DNA from: Fomitopsis serialis | Taxonomy: Eukaryota > Basidiomycota > Agaricomycetes > Polyporales > Fomitopsidaceae | Length of the DNA: 64,000 nucleotides | Direction of reading: 5' to 3' | Assembly (NCBI RefSeq): GCF_022376445.1 | Contig: NW_025954964.1 | Coordinates: forward strand, 868,001 to 932,000 | Shown: in pieces, positions 1-13,270 of the stretch | How the letters are laid out: each line of letters begins with the position of its first letter | How positions within the stretch are numbered: the first letter of the stretch is position 1 | Notes under the pieces: generated by a model | The model's database searches: none | What the model was told of the DNA's origin: nothing | Seen by the model: the letters and a program-made list of their open reading frames with translations, nothing else | Program-made: the position numbers and the translations under genes

Positions 1-2
1 CC

Positions 3-3000
3 TCTGGTCTCCACGCCATCGGGCCCAGCGACATCCATGCCTCCCGACGCACCTCCCGCTCCGATTTAGACTTTGAACAGGCTCTGCGCGCAGGCGGCAC
101 CGTCGTCCTCAAGGAGAGCCTCGACGTAGACAGCTTAGGTGCTGATCTCTCCAACGCTTCCATCTCCTTCTCCTCTTCTTCCCCTCCCCTCGCAGGCCCC
201 GTATACCCGCCACCCCCACCATCGTGCCCCCACCCCCTCTCCCGTCGCGAGTCCCCACCCGCCGCCGTCCGCGTCCTCGTCCACCCGCTCCAACCTGGCG
301 CCGTCGTCGTCCTCGTCGACGGCGGACTTTCTGCCCGAGGAGCCGGACGGCGAGTACCACACCAAGCGGCGCTCCATGTATCGCTCGCCCGGCACCGCGA
401 GTAGCCCGGACCTCGCGACCCTGCTACGTAAAGCGAAGGCCCGCGGCTCTGCTCCCAGCGACGGCAGGACCCTCGACTCACCGACGACACCCAGCAGGCC
501 CGATGCATATCAAGGCCAGCGGTTCTCGACGTCGTCACCGGCGCCCTCGCCGCAGGTGACGCCTGCGCCGAAGGGCAGACTCAAGCCGAATCCGTTCATG
601 GACCTCGCTCATGACGGCAACACGAGTGCAGAGTGGGTCATGACCAGCCCGGCCAAGGTGCGTCTCCCGAGATGTTGCATTGTCTCTGCCACTCATGTTC
701 TCTGCCACTCATGTTCTCTGCCACTCATGTTCTCTGCCACTCATGTCTCTCAGAATGCAAAGTCTTCCGTCCGCCAAAAGACGTCTGCTTTCCTGGGCAA
801 GATGCTCGGCCAGTCTAGCACCCGCGAACGCTCAGTGAGTCGTTCCCCTGTGCGGCCCACATCCGGTGCACTGACACGCCGCAGCGAACCATCACATCAT
901 CGCCGTCAACGACATCTGTCGCATCGTATCCGTCCACGCCGCTCATGGACGCGTTTACACCGCCCGTGCCTCCCATCCCGCCAAAGCACCGGCAGAATTT
1001 TGTCTCCCCTCGCACGGATCCGTCGGACGTGTTCAGCGACACGTCGAGCGTCAACAAAAGTCTGCCGTCGGCGCCCTCGGACGCGGACGACGTCTCGCTC
1101 GTGATGGTGGAGCGGTCGCGCTCGCCTTCGCCGACAACGACGCTCCGGCAGCGGCCGACCTCGGCCTCAAATCACACTCGGACAGCGAGCCGCGGGCACA
1201 AGCGGCGGAGCATGAGCGTAAGTGACGCAGACGTTCAGAAGGCGATAGCGGCTGCACAGGGCGCAGGACCGTCAACGCCCGCCCGCGCATCGGGCGAAGG
1301 TCGCCGGCCGGAGGTATGGGGGCGTACTCTGAGTGGCATTATCTCTGACTTCCGCGGTGAGCTCTCGCAGCTCGATACCGCGACATCACTCGACCTGCGC
1401 GATCCGACGACGCCGGCGCGCCGACCTGCACTCGCCGCTCTGCGTGCACAGAGCGACGGCGCGACGAGCAAAGAGGACAGCCCCACGCGGCCGACGTTAA
1501 AGCCGATAGTGTCCTCGCCTGCGAAGATGCTGACGCCTACGTTCAACCTACAACCTGCCGAGGCGAGCATGTCAGGCGACATGACCGCCTCACCACCGTC
1601 ACTCCGTCCGGTCTCTCTGCAGCACTCGCCTATCCGTGCACGTTCAGGTTCGGTGAATGCAGGCCCGCCCCGCGTGTCGTCGCTCAAGTACGGCCCACGC
1701 TCGCCCCAGATGCGCAGCGGGAGCGGATCGCTCGCGTCCGTCAGCATGGGCATGGGTGGCGCAGGGACGGAGCGTCTCCGGGCGCAGCACCGCTCGACGG
1801 CGTCAACGTCGGAACCGTCGCTCGTACCTGCGTCGGACATTGGCGGGGAGCACATTACGCGGTTTGCGCTGAGCAGCGCCGGCGCACGAAGCTCGCCGGT
1901 CAAGGGCTCGGGCGAGGATAGCACGGACCTGGATGCACGGGGACGGGAGCTGGCGGAGCGATGCTGGACGGAGGACGAGGACTTCATGGCGAAGGACAAG
2001 ATCGCGGAGTGGCTCGGTGGGCAGAGCGTGATCAACAAGACTGCGCTCCGGCATTACATAGACCACTTTGACTTCTCGGCGCTGCGGCTAGACCACGCGT
2101 TCAGGTGAGTGGGCTCATGCATTGTAGTTGTGAGGGTGAATGACAGGGGTTTGCAGGCGGTTGTGCGCGAAGCTCTTCCTCAAGGCTGAGACACAGCAAG
2201 TCGACCGGATTCTGGACGAGTTTGCGCGGCGATACTTTGATTGCAACCCCAGTAGCATCTTCGGCAGTGCCAGTGCGTGCCTCAATATCGCACGCAACAC
2301 TGCAGTGTAGGCTCACAATGTCATCTTAGGTGTCGTCCACGCCGTCACGTACTCTCTCCTTCTCCTCAACACCGATCTGCACGTCGCCGACCTCGCGACG
2401 CGGATGTCCCGCGGCCAATTCGTGCGCAACACCTTGGGCACCATTCAGATGCAGCTGCAGCCGAACCAGGGCTCAAACAGCGACCTCTCATATGACGATT
2501 GGACGAGCTTCCGCGCGGGCTCGGATAGCGACGTCGCCGGGGCAAATGCCACGCGGCGCGCGAAACGCAGCGACAGCATCGCGAGCTGGAACAGCATCGG
2601 CACGCGCGAGGGCATGTCCAACCCGGTGACGTCCGCAGGGACGTCGAGCGGCCAGTTGAGTTCGGCTTCGGACGGCACAGGGCAGCGGCCGGTGAATGGG
2701 AGCGAGGTGTCGGTGGCGTCGGGCCAGGAAGCGAGGGTGGCTGAGCGGGAGTCGAAGGCACCGGAACGGGAGCCTGCGCCTACGGCTATTGTGCATGACC
2801 GGAATTGGGAGTCGGAGGTAGAAAGCCTGTTGAAGGTGAGTGTTTGTTCGCTATGAGCGGTGGGCGGTGCTCAGTGTATCCTTGACAGGAAATGTACAAT
2901 GCCGTCAAGAGCCAGCAGATATTGCAGCCTATTGGCAGCGCACTGACAGCCCGGTCCTCCACCTCTTCCCTCAGCCCGCACCACGGTGCGTTACTACGCC

Positions 3001-4491
3001 AACGGAGCCTGCGCGGCCAGCAGGGAGACCGTTTGGCCAACCTCAAGCGGGGAAGTATACGCGGTCTGCAGTCGATATTGCACGCACAGTCGGGCGCCAG
3101 TCCCTACAGCAGCAACAGCAGCGTCGACGGTCGGGCGAGTCCTGCACCAAGTTTCGCCAACTCGATTGAAGTGGGTCGCACTCAGATGAGCAGAATTGCG
3201 GTCCTGACTCTCCTCTAGGGCTTCCACGCCTCAACAACATCATTCCTCACCCCCGCGATGGGCTTCGCATCCAATCTCTCACATACCATAATCCGAGAGA
3301 CTCAGGAGGATGATTCTCACAGCATGGAGAGCTCGGATTCTGGTACTGACGCCAGTATCACGGACGAAGAGCTTGCTCTTCTCGGGCCTCCATGGGCAAA
3401 GGAAGGTATGCTCTGCCGTAAGCAGTACTGGGAGTGCACTGGGAAGAGGGCGAAGTCGAAGTCGTGGATGGACGTCTTCGTCGTCATACAGAAGGGCGAA
3501 CTCAGTATGTTCGTCTTCGGAGAACATGCGCATGGCGCATCGCATGTCGTCGGCGGCGGTAATTGGCTTGTGAGTAGTACGTCAGGGTATGCCGTATCTC
3601 TGTTCTTGACTTCTTTTCGCAGGAAAACGCACACCCGGTGGGTAAGCTGGTGCTTGCCCATTCGCTCGCACACGCTCTCCCGTCTCCGGGGTACAACCGT
3701 CAGCGGCCACATTGCATGGTTCTGACCTTGTCCAACGGAGGTGTCTACTTCTTCCAAGCGGGTACCGAAGAGCTTGTGAACGAGTGGGTCTCGACATGCA
3801 ACTACTGGGCTGCGCGGCAGAGCAAGGAACCCTTGATCGGCGGCGTCTCGAACATGGAGTATGGCTGGAATCGCGTGTTGGATCCCGTCACACGGGTGCG
3901 GTCCGCGTCCGAGGACAACTTTTCACAGCGCGAGGACAACGACGACGGTTTCAGCATCAGGAGCGGCCGGAGTGGGCGGAGCCGGATGAAGGACCTTGCA
4001 TCGACTGTTCGGGCGGACAAGTCGCCCTGGGCGGATAGGACGTTCATCAACGAATGGAAGCCGCCTATGCCATCCACGGTACCGAGTAATCACGATGAGG
4101 AGACTCAGCTCGAGGCGCTGCAGAAACACGTCGCGTATCTCAAAACGGAGCTCAAGCAACATAATGAGCTGAGGTCGCCCATGACCAACCTAGTACGTTC
4201 CTTCCTCCACCAGGGGGCGTATCTCTGACGCTTGTTTGATAGTACCGGCCTCGCTCCGCAAATGCTGATAAATCCCTGAGTAACTGGGAGAAGAAATCCC
4301 AGTACCTCCTGACCGAGATTGTCAAATACGAGTCATACATAGACTCGCTGCAGGCGGCGATGTCGCTTCGAATGAAGAAGAGAGGGGAGAAGGCGCTTGA
4401 GCGTGCGCTCGTTGTCGCCAGTCCGACGGACGACGAGCCTACGGACACTGTGAAAGCGAAGTGGAAAGGGCAGCCTGAAGGGAGACGATAG
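3..4491 (+). CDS. Sec7-domain Arf guanine nucleotide exchange factor with PH domain (5' truncated)
   Basis: This protein should load GTP onto Arf-type GTPases at a membrane in vesicle traffic. The gene enters from the left edge already in frame, so the N-terminus is missing. About ten exons are visible: 3-125, 196-657, 754-834, 885-2104, 2157-2272, 2330-2835, 2889-3170, 3219-3569, 3623-4192 and 4243-4491, roughly 1,320 codons. A long Ser/Pro-rich region comes first. The Sec7 domain follows around 1960-2460, with the glutamic-finger region (LKAETQQVDR) and the second conserved motif (YSLLLLNTDLH). A PH domain lies around 3390-3850 (start GMLCRKQYWE, end NEWVSTCNYWA), then a short helical tail. 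The Sec7-then-PH order resembles fungal Syt1 or EFA6-like exchange factors; which Arf it serves is not visible. The first junction is the least certain: donor GTAGAC at 126 is the one that keeps the frame. Confidence 0.92.
684..746 (+). repeat. 16-bp tandem minisatellite inside an intron
   Basis: Nearly four head-to-tail copies of ctctgccactcatgtt fill most of the intron at 658-753 of the Sec7 gene. The last copy runs straight into the 3' splice site ctctcag. The unit is CT-rich, so the repeat also extends the polypyrimidine tract. Copy-number change here would alter intron length but not the protein. Confidence 0.9.
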
Positions 4492-5182
4492 AGGAAAGGG
4501 AAGAACCGCCTCCAAGTGCTGGCTTGTCTCCATCTCCATCTCCAGGCATGCACCGGAGAGAACAAGCCGAGGTAGGCGACGGCGACGTCAATAACGACTG
4601 ATCTTATGCATCAGGTTTCGTGCATGTTTTCGTACACATCTTGCATATTGTTGCCATACTTACCATTCTGTCATGCTAGTAATTGTATGTTATTTGAGCT
4701 TGTGAAGTGCCCAATCCGCGCATGCATATGTATATGTTTTCATGGTCCAGCCAGTAGACGTGTTGTTACTTTGCCAAGACTACTCGATGTGGCATTCGTT
4801 CGTGCGCGTGATTCGTCGTGTTAGGGATCATCATTGAAAGGCAGACTGTTATACAGCGAAGCTCAACTCAAAGCATATATGTACACAGCAAGAGAGCGAT
4901 GTTAGGCAATACACGTTTCATCGATTGCACAAAGACAGGATCCGAGTGGTCGGGCTCTGGTGAAACAATAATCTATGGACTCTACTGGCGATCGTACACA
5001 CATTGACATACCCTCGTGACAACAGGAAGCATGGTAAGGACGACGGATAATCAAAGGCAATCAGAGCTCGGAGCGGACTGCTACAAGATCTAAGCGGAAG
5101 ATACAAGCATAGGCATCACACCACGTCAGAGATGAAAGAGGGACGGCAGAGAAGGACTCCCAACACACATTATAATACAGTA
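4492..5182. other. Intergenic, converging 3' ends
   Basis: The region lies between the stop codons of the Sec7 gene (+) and the AreA-like gene (-). It is AT-richer than its neighbours and should hold both 3' UTRs. No further gene was recognised. Confidence 0.7.
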
Positions 5183-8100
5183 CTACGCACCAATGCCCTC
5201 ATCGCCTGGCTTGCGACCAGACGACGCTTGCATTGCTACGCTCGTGGAAGTCCGTCTCTGCCGCTTCATGGACATGTTCGCGGCGCCGGCACCAATCCGA
5301 GCGGTGGGCGACAGGCGAGAGCCATGGAGGCCCATCGGCATCGAGCTCGTGGTCGCAGCACGCGGTCGACTGGCTGAGGAGGTAATCTTCGGCAGCCCAG
5401 CAGAGCCCTTGCGCGACGCGCCGTGTGGTGTCCCCGAAGCGCGGTTCCTACACAGCTCATGAGTCTCCTTGCGTGGCCAACAGTATCGTCTCACTCACCG
5501 CTTCTTAATCACGTCTGTCTTAAGCGATAACGGTCGAACCACACCATGCAGTTTCTGATAAAGAGCGGCGATAAGCTCGACGCATATATATGGGCGGTTG
5601 GACGATACTCACAAAGAATAGACCGCATGCGTTGCATAACGGCTGTCCCTCAGGATCTCTTCTCCACAAAGGCGTGTTCGTCGTCTGGCAATTGGTGCAC
5701 ACAGTCGGATTCGCATCCTCCTCGCCATTCCCATTGCGCCCGACCTCAGGACTACTAACAAACCGTCAGTGAAGCATCGCGACTATCATGCAACTAAAAC
5801 ACCCACTTCTTCCGATTACCATTACGTGCGGAGTCTTGTACTCGCTTCGACGAGGCGATCTTCCGAGGCTGGTTGCGCTGACCCTGATGATCTGCGGAGG
5901 GCGGCGTCGAGGCATTCGAGTGGTTGTAGGGCTCTGGAGACGCATTCGAGCTCGAGTTCACACCGTTGCCCCAGCCATCACTCGACGGACTAGGATGGAA
6001 GCTCTGGAAGCCACCGTCTGTGTCAAGAGGGAGAATCTGGTGAGGATCGACGTGGGTGTAGGGCCCGACGGCGAGGCCACTATCTAGTCCAGGGTACATC
6101 ATGCCTGCGAGGTGGTTGTAATCGAGAGACGAATCCTCGATAGCCCCGAAGCTGCCGTGGTTTAATTGGGCGAAGCCTTCTGCCACAGCGTGGGAGGCAG
6201 CAAGAGCGGGCGCGGAAAGACCTTCGCCGCCCGGACCAACGGCAGGTGAGAAACCACTAGGGATGGGCGCACGCAGGGGATCGTGGAAGGACAGGTCGGG
6301 GGAGCGGATACCCTTGAGTGGTGGCAAAGATGCAGGGATATTTGGGGGCGGTAGGGTATGGGTTGCGCCAAACATATCATAGGAGGTATCATATGAGGAG
6401 GGGAAGTTGAAACTGAACGAAGACGAAGGGAACGGAGGGCTGTTGCGCCGGAACAGTTCAGGCTCATGTGCGTCGATGCGGTCTGGATGTGGGAGCACGT
6501 TGACCTGGTCGCCGCGAAGCATGCTCTCTGCATGGGGCCCTTCTGCGCGGCGCTTCAAGCCAAGAAGAGACTCAGGGGACAGTGGCTTCCCGTTGACCTG
6601 ATGACGACCACTTACCCCGTTGAAGATGCCTTCTCGCGCGACGGTATGGTCGAAGCTCGTCTTGCGCACGTGCTTCGGGAACGCACGGTGCTCCTGCGAT
6701 GCAGCACCTGAGGCAGATATTCGCGACAGCAGTCCGCTCGCTGGGAGCGAGGACGGATGCGCGGGCGGACTGTCGGTAGCTGAGAACGAGGGTGTTGGGT
6801 CAGGTTCGCTGGCTTCCAGCACTGCGGAGATCCCGAGGCGCGATGATGAAGCGCCAGGTATTGGTATTGTAGACGATGAAGAGCCCTTGTGAGGGGATCC
6901 TGTCGGGAACTTGATGGCGTTCTGATCAGCCGATTGGATGCCCATCATGGGAGGCCTTGACCTCGACCGGCTGGCAGGCCGCCAGTCCATGGGCACTCGA
7001 GAGCGCGACCTGCTCATCGCCCGCCAGTCCATAGGCACAACATCGCTGCAGAAGCACGTTTGAACACACTCGTGCCGCAAAAATGACGCAATACACTTAC
7101 TCATTATCGTCAATGCCGTCCTGGTTGGCGCCATCAAAGCCGACGACCTTGACCCGCGTCGTGCCCTTGTCGACAGGCCTCCCTCGTTCTTCTGCCTCCT
7201 CTTGAACCTTGTCTATGTCCACGTTGCTTCCGTCAATGTTCGGTCCCTCGTTGAGCGGCTGCTCTCCCCGCGCTATTCTCTCCTCGTCCTCCTTCTTCTT
7301 CTTCAACGCTAGCGCCATCATTCGCCAAGTGATGTTCTCCATGCGTTGTGCGTGTGGCAGCGTCGCCTTCGTCCGCGCATACATCTTCCAAACTTGGGTC
7401 GCAAGCGGATCGTCCCTCTGCAGTATCTCGGGATCCGTCTCGCCGGCGGCGAGCTCTGCCGCCTTCAAGTCTGGGGAGCCAGACAGGCGAGGAGACGGGA
7501 AATTCTGTGGGCGTGCGGTTTCGAGCGGGGATGCATGCGGGAAGAAGTCGTCGGTGAACAGATCTGACAACATCTTCGCCTTGGGACTGCTCGCAGACGT
7601 CGGTGCTGATGACTTTGCAGAGTCGCCGTAGAACGAGAGGCTCGTCGGGCTCTGCGTAGAACCGCCAAGGGAGTCGGAGATTGATCCGTGCCGTGGGACG
7701 GTAATCTGGGTGAGCGGCGGGTAGGAGGGACCCGTGAGGTGCAGAGAAGATGAGGGGACGGATGAGGACACCGATGCGGGGGACATCCAGAGGGAGGGCG
7801 GCAGCGAGGCATTAGAGCGCTCGTTCGAGTGGTGTACGCTCCCGCCGAAATCGAGTGACGACGGTGCGGATGGGAAGGAGGCGGAGAACGTGTCGAGGTT
7901 CCCGTCGTTCATGGGACCGAGCGGGACGTCGTAGTGTCCAGTCGGGCCAGGGAGGCCGGGGCCGTTGAGCTGATGGCTGAGCGAGCTACGCCGGCTGTGA
8001 GGCCCGCCATCACGGCCATCCTGAATCCTGTGATTCTCGTAGGGGTGCGAGTTTGCCATCGAGGAGCCCGACGGAGGCATGGCGATGGGTCCATACTGAG

Positions 8101-8758
8101 GCAGTCCGTTTACGGGGGATCTGCGCTTACCATAGGGCTGGCTGCCCGACCCTGGCCTGAAATGTAGTGGCGAAGCTCTCTGAGACGTTGAGGGCGTGGA
8201 AGAGTACGGAGATGGCGCATTCGACCAGTGCCCTGGCAAACCTTGACCGGCGCCAGGCCGGCCAATGTCCTTCGTATTGAGAGGGGGGATGCGAACATTA
8301 GCCGAGAATTCATTCGGCGAACGTACAGAGCGCGCGGGAAGGCTGGACGGCACACCTCCGTTGGCTGGCGGCAGGACGCCTGATGCCGCTAGGGCATGGA
8401 ATGTAGAGGGATCGAGAGGCGATGAAAACATGTTCCCCCAGTCGTGATTGGGCATGTTCGACACCGAGCCGTGCTGCACCGAGGTATCGCCAGGATGGGG
8501 CGGCGGAGGGACAGAATGCTGCAACATCGACGGTACAGAGGACGGCTGATTGGAGGCGGAAAGAGAGATGTGCTGAAGCCAAGGAGAGGCGTGTGCAGAG
8601 TGTGAGACCGAGGACGGGTGTGGGCTGGTCTCGACAGATGGGGCGGATGAGGCGGGGTGGGGAAGGCCCGCGGTGTTCACGGTCGGCCGGCCTTGAGGCG
8701 ACCACGGACGACTAGTATGTTCGTTGTACGCTCGCACCTGCGATGTCGGGAGTTCCAT
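5183..8758 (-). CDS. areA: AreA/NIT2-type GATA zinc-finger nitrogen regulator
   Basis: This is a transcription factor that binds GATA sites and activates genes for using secondary nitrogen sources. Five exons on the minus strand (8758-7101, 7045-5807, 5754-5613, 5554-5499, 5447-5183) give 1,119 residues, and all phases add up. Around residues 455-515 is the AreA-specific conserved region ([18 protein letters not shown], then [16 protein letters not shown]). The GATA finger begins near residue 984 with [14 protein letters not shown], continues [13 protein letters not shown], and ends [20 protein letters not shown]. Two introns cut the finger, one directly after GLFF and one inside KKR-N. The long N-terminal part is Ser/Pro-rich. 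The start ATG lies seven bases after a splice-like cttag, so the leader is probably spliced. The C-terminus lacks any motif I recognise. The family assignment rests on having both the upstream AreA region and a single GATA finger of the fungal 17-residue-loop class. Confidence 0.93.
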
Positions 8759-8765
8759 AGGACTC

Positions 8766-8828
8766 CTAAGGGGCGGGAGACGAGGTGAGCTCTGGCGAAC
8801 CTGGGGGCGGGGTGGAGGGCGAACGCAC
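8766..8828 (-). other. Probable 5'-UTR intron of the areA-like gene
   Basis: On the minus strand the sequence reads GAG then GTGCGTTC, a pyrimidine-rich stretch, and CCGCCCCTTAG just before the areA start codon. Its length (63 bases) matches the coding introns of the window. If it is spliced, the leader exon starts further right, beyond 8829. Confidence 0.6.
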
Positions 8829-11800
8829 CTCAGATGACAGTGATGGGATGGGTCAAGACCCGGTACGGACGCGCCGCGCTCGCCGATGGGCGGTTCTGGA
8901 GGATGGGCGAGGGTGGGGGAGATGGCCTCGGACGCTGTGCGGGAGGGCGTCGTCAACGGCGAAGAGGAAGACGGCGCGCAGGCTGGAGGAAGCAAGCCGG
9001 TGGCTGCTGGGGGACGGACCGCACCCGAGCGTTAGAGGAGTCCAAATAGACGGCCCACAAACCGCTCATACGCTTTTGCCGTCCGTTTTCGCTCGTTTTC
9101 CCGCGATCAACATGTTCCGCCCTCTGCGGCCTCGTATGACCCCTGTTCGACCTTCGCGCGCCCTGCGCCCCGCCCGCGTACGCTCGCTGTGTGCGCTGTG
9201 GACGGCCGCGGGAGGCTCGGGCTCGACGCGAGCCGTGGCTGTGGTGCGTGAGAGCACCTGCCCGATTAGGAGGCGCACACACTCATCCACGCTGCGCAAA
9301 CAAGTGCGTGCGTGAGCCTCAGTCTCTCTCTCTCGTAGTATTCGGTCGGCCAGATTCACATGGCGGCGTCCCTCCCGTTCCGCTTCCGGGCTCGTTCTGT
9401 GTTCTTAGCATTCTCGCGGACAAAATTCAGCAAGGCACAGGCGACATCGATGGCTAAGGCGCATGCTATTCCACTCTTGCGCCGCCGGTTCGCCGGACTC
9501 ACAGGCATTTCGCGTGCCACCCGCGCTGGACCCACTTGCTTCGCCCCTATGTTTTTCATCTGGGATCCAGACACGCAGCCCCGATCTTGCCAGATGGATT
9601 ACACGGCGCATCAGGGTGCCGCCACCGCGCCCGGGATGCAGGTTCATCGCCGCAGTCACCTCCTGTCACCTCGTCTCGCTAGTGCGGCAATCCCTCACCC
9701 ACGAACAATGACATGCTGTATCTCGATTGGCCAGACTTCGCCTCTGCCTCTCATCGCCCACGCGCTAGCTGATGTGTTCCGGTTCCACCATCCTCGGTGC
9801 ACAGGCCTCCATAACAAGCCATTGGACCCGGTTCTTGACGACTTGTCTCTACCGCTCACCCGGGCGAAGCAGGCTCGGATTGACACCAAGCTGACACTCG
9901 ACAGCACACGAGGCCTTACAGACATGCATTCTTTTGTCGCTCGTCCATGCGTCTGGACAGTTCCCATATATTGCTGCACAGCCCCTTCTGCTCGGCCATC
10001 CGCCCGAGCGCTTTGCTTATTGGAGACAACGCATGCTGTTCTTGCGCTTCGTCCTCGCTCCCGTGACAAACAGTTCTCGACATTGGACTTCTAGCAGCGA
10101 TGGGCCCTGTGTGCCTCGAGGCCGAGCACGGGGTCTGGCCCATGCTCTCGTCAACACAGCTCGCGTTGAGTTCGCCACTTGCTCGCCGTCTCCTCGCTCC
10201 CCGCCGGCGGTGTCCTCGTCTCGGTCCCATCAAATTAGCGTCGGTGTTCGAACCAGGCACGAGGGGGCCAATGAAAAGGCGGCCATTTCCGGGAGGCCGC
10301 CATCCGGCCCCGAACCGCTGCGGCCCAGCTGCGGGACTTGTGCTTTCTGTCAACGGAAATCAATCGAGGGCCCACGGCTTCGCCAGCGGCTCGAACGCCG
10401 GCGTCGATGGGTCTGCGCACCCGTGCCTTGATCTTCAAATTGGCTGAGATCCCAACGGACAGATCCTGCCCGCCCGGCTTGGCCCTGGCAGGCCGCTGCA
10501 ACATGGAGGCGCACCGTCCCTCTCGCTCCTCTCTCCTGATGGTCAGTAGCAGCAATGGGCAGGACGCAATATGACGCCGCTCTTGGGGTGCTGCGTAAGC
10601 ACAACGCTTCCACGGCACGAACAGCTGCGAATGCCGCACGGTCTAAACTTGATCTGGCCTAGCTTCTGATCTCTCTCCGTCATCACATCTCTCATCCACC
10701 GCCGTGTGCTTGTTTGTGCGACTCTCCCAGGGGAATTGAGGATGCTCACCTCTCCGAAGCAGCGACTCTCGAGGCCTAGCCCTGGCCGCTTGTCCCTTGG
10801 CCCGCCAAAGTCGTATGCGTCATGGTCTAGACGCAGCGAACTCCCGGCCATTCATCCCGGGTCGCGCTTCTCTGCCATTGTCCTCCTGCATTCGCGATGT
10901 ATCCACGGCCGCCATTTCAACGCCGGCACAATACGTCTCGTGATGGATCTTAGACTAACGGTGCACAGGGAAGTCGCAAGGAAGACCATCGGAGCTGCAC
11001 GTCCCAGAGTGTTGGGCGCGGGCGGTCAATTTGGTCGTCCCCCTTAAGCAAGATCGGTCCCTGGTAAGTACCAGCCTTGATGTGTTGACACCGCTCTCGG
11101 CGTCGTTTGCGTTCTCAATTGCGCATGCTCTTCTCTGCGAAGTCTGTGCCGCCTCAACCCACAGGCCCGAACGAGGGCCCCAGTTCCTGAGCATCTCCAA
11201 TGGACATGTAGGTACGCAGAGGTACGTATCCTCCAAGCCCCCCCACAGTTGCCGCCAGCACCTCGCCTACACTGATTTCACCGCACCACACAGCTATGCG
11301 CCAGCCTGTACTTGGCCTGTACTGGACAGTTTCTGTTGCGCTTACTTAGCCTGAGCCATCCGCTCACACTACCCCCGGTCCGCTTTAGGTGCGTCCACAC
11401 CCACGCTATTAGCTCGAGGCGGGGCTACTGAACCCTGCATTTGAGATCCGAGCGGTTCTCAGATTTCGCAGCGGCGCCACATCCGCTCTCTCTGAGTTTC
11501 TCTCTGTGGACTTCGGTCCGACTAGGGCAGACCGTCTCACGTCTGCGCATGGCTCGAGGACAGCGATGGGAGAGTTGCGTGCTGCTTGCGTGGGTGTGTC
11601 TCAGTAGTCCCTTCACTTGGTCTGACCGGTACCTCCAGGGCCGACCGGGCGTCGGAAGGCGTCTCTTACTGGGTCGAGATGGTTGATGCACGTTGGTGGT
11701 GCCATCTTGCCAAGTGGGTACGCTTCTCCAATGCTTCCCTATTTCATTCCCTAATGTCTCAGTGAGAACGCGGGATGTGCATTCACTATGACTCGCATGT

Positions 11801-13270
11801 GATCTGGGCTCAATGAATGCGGGAAACGTCCTCCATGTGATGAGTCCGACATCTGAATCGCGCGGAGTTTTACCTGACGACCAGGACGTCGCATGGATCA
11901 AAGTGGGCAGCGCGGGATGTTCGCAACGAGGCACACGAACAGCCGTGCATTTCAATGGAAGTGATGGGCCACTAGAGCGCTTCACCAGCTCTGCCGTACG
12001 AGCGGCCGGACTTGACTGTGGTGTCCTCGGGCGTTCTGGCGTCGGCGAAAGTGGGGTTTACGAGAGTCTCCTCCTCAACTTGACATTGCGAGCCACCGCA
12101 TAGTGCATTGCTATGTGTCTCATGATTGTTCGCATCTGCCGGTGCCCAGCGTTAGCTGCCTCTGCGGCCCGGTGAGTTTTGTCTTGTTGGTGGGGGTATT
12201 CCAGCGGATGCGCAGCGGCTCAGCGTCCTGAGGAGGCTCTGAGGCTGAGAGCTTCGGTGCGTGATCTTCGGTCTCGTACTTGTTTGTGATACAGGGCTTT
12301 TATATATGATGATCTGCGATGGTCGGATCGAGCTAGCGCGGTTGTTAGCGACGGAACCTGATGAGGTGCACGACGACCGAGATTGAGGTGCGGCAGACTG
12401 AGATCGTATCGTCGAGGTTAGCATCTGTTAGCATGTCGTCATGATCAAGCAAGAAGTACGGATGCGCGATCACCCAGTTGCGGACGACCGACTCTTCTAG
12501 CAGCGTGTGCCGTGAAGGCGGGGAGGTACTATACTGAGAAGAATAACACATACGTCCGGTGCGCTGGCACAACTTCTGTATGTAGGTGCGTCAGCTGTTT
12601 TGTGGACTTGCATGGATTCGCGACTTACGCCACAAACCTTGGGATAGCACCAGACCGTCTACTGTGTGCTCCAGACTTTACCCCTATCTGCGATTTGCGT
12701 GACCGGAAGAGTGCACCATTCAATGAACACCCTTCGATGACTCGCCCATCGTCGACAAGGAGCAAAAGGGATATATTCGACACAGGATCACAACGGCACT
12801 TGTCTTTACGACTAGATACCTGTGTATATAGATGTGATTGTGAGTAAACATTGTGGGTTGTACACAAAAGGTTCGATGTGGTGGTTGGCTGAGGAACCTG
12901 ATGTGATTTCATCCTCTGAGAAAAAGGGGCACTATGCACCGGAGACTACGCGAAATCTCGATCGAGAGCAACTGCAATTGCTAAGGTCAGCTAAGTGCTA
13001 CGTTTTCTTGGTCAAAATTCCTGTTTGCGTCCGCAATCGGGGTTTGTCACGTTGAGCAAGTCAAAGTGGAGGAGCCCCTCAATTCGTGTTACCTTCTAGA
13101 GCGGCTGATGATTGTGGATCTTTCGATGCATCGGTGGGAGAGCTTGTATGATCAGGATCATTAAACAGCTTGATTGTAGGAAACCCCATGTACTATACAT
13201 CCTAACATACATACATCCGCAAATACTGACGCGACACAATTCTAGCGACTCATGCGATGATCAGGGTACT
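8829..13270. other. Gene-poor 4.4-kb region upstream of areA
   Basis: Both strands contain open frames of up to 244 codons (for example 9360-10094 on plus), but they are rich in Arg, Pro, Ser and Cys, lack recognisable domains and overlap frames on the other strand, as random GC-rich sequence does. The left part probably holds the CT-rich leader and promoter of the areA-like gene. The right end holds the 3' UTR of the aspartic protease gene. A long non-coding RNA or an unconserved gene cannot be excluded. Confidence 0.6.

Noticed and set aside
1235..2038. 267-codon minus frame inside the Sec7 gene
   Set aside because: It is a shadow of the Ser/Pro-rich exon on the other strand.
9360..10094. 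244-codon open frame on plus in the gene-poor region
   Set aside because: It is rich in Arg, Pro, Cys and Ser, has no domain, and overlaps long frames on the other strand, as expected by chance in GC-rich DNA.
10240..10260. B-box-like GTTCGAACC that could mark a tRNA
   Set aside because: No A-box, acceptor stem or anticodon arm could be found at the right distance on either strand.
11425..11985. 186-codon open frame on minus
   Set aside because: It does not start with ATG at its reported end, has low-complexity composition and no recognisable features.
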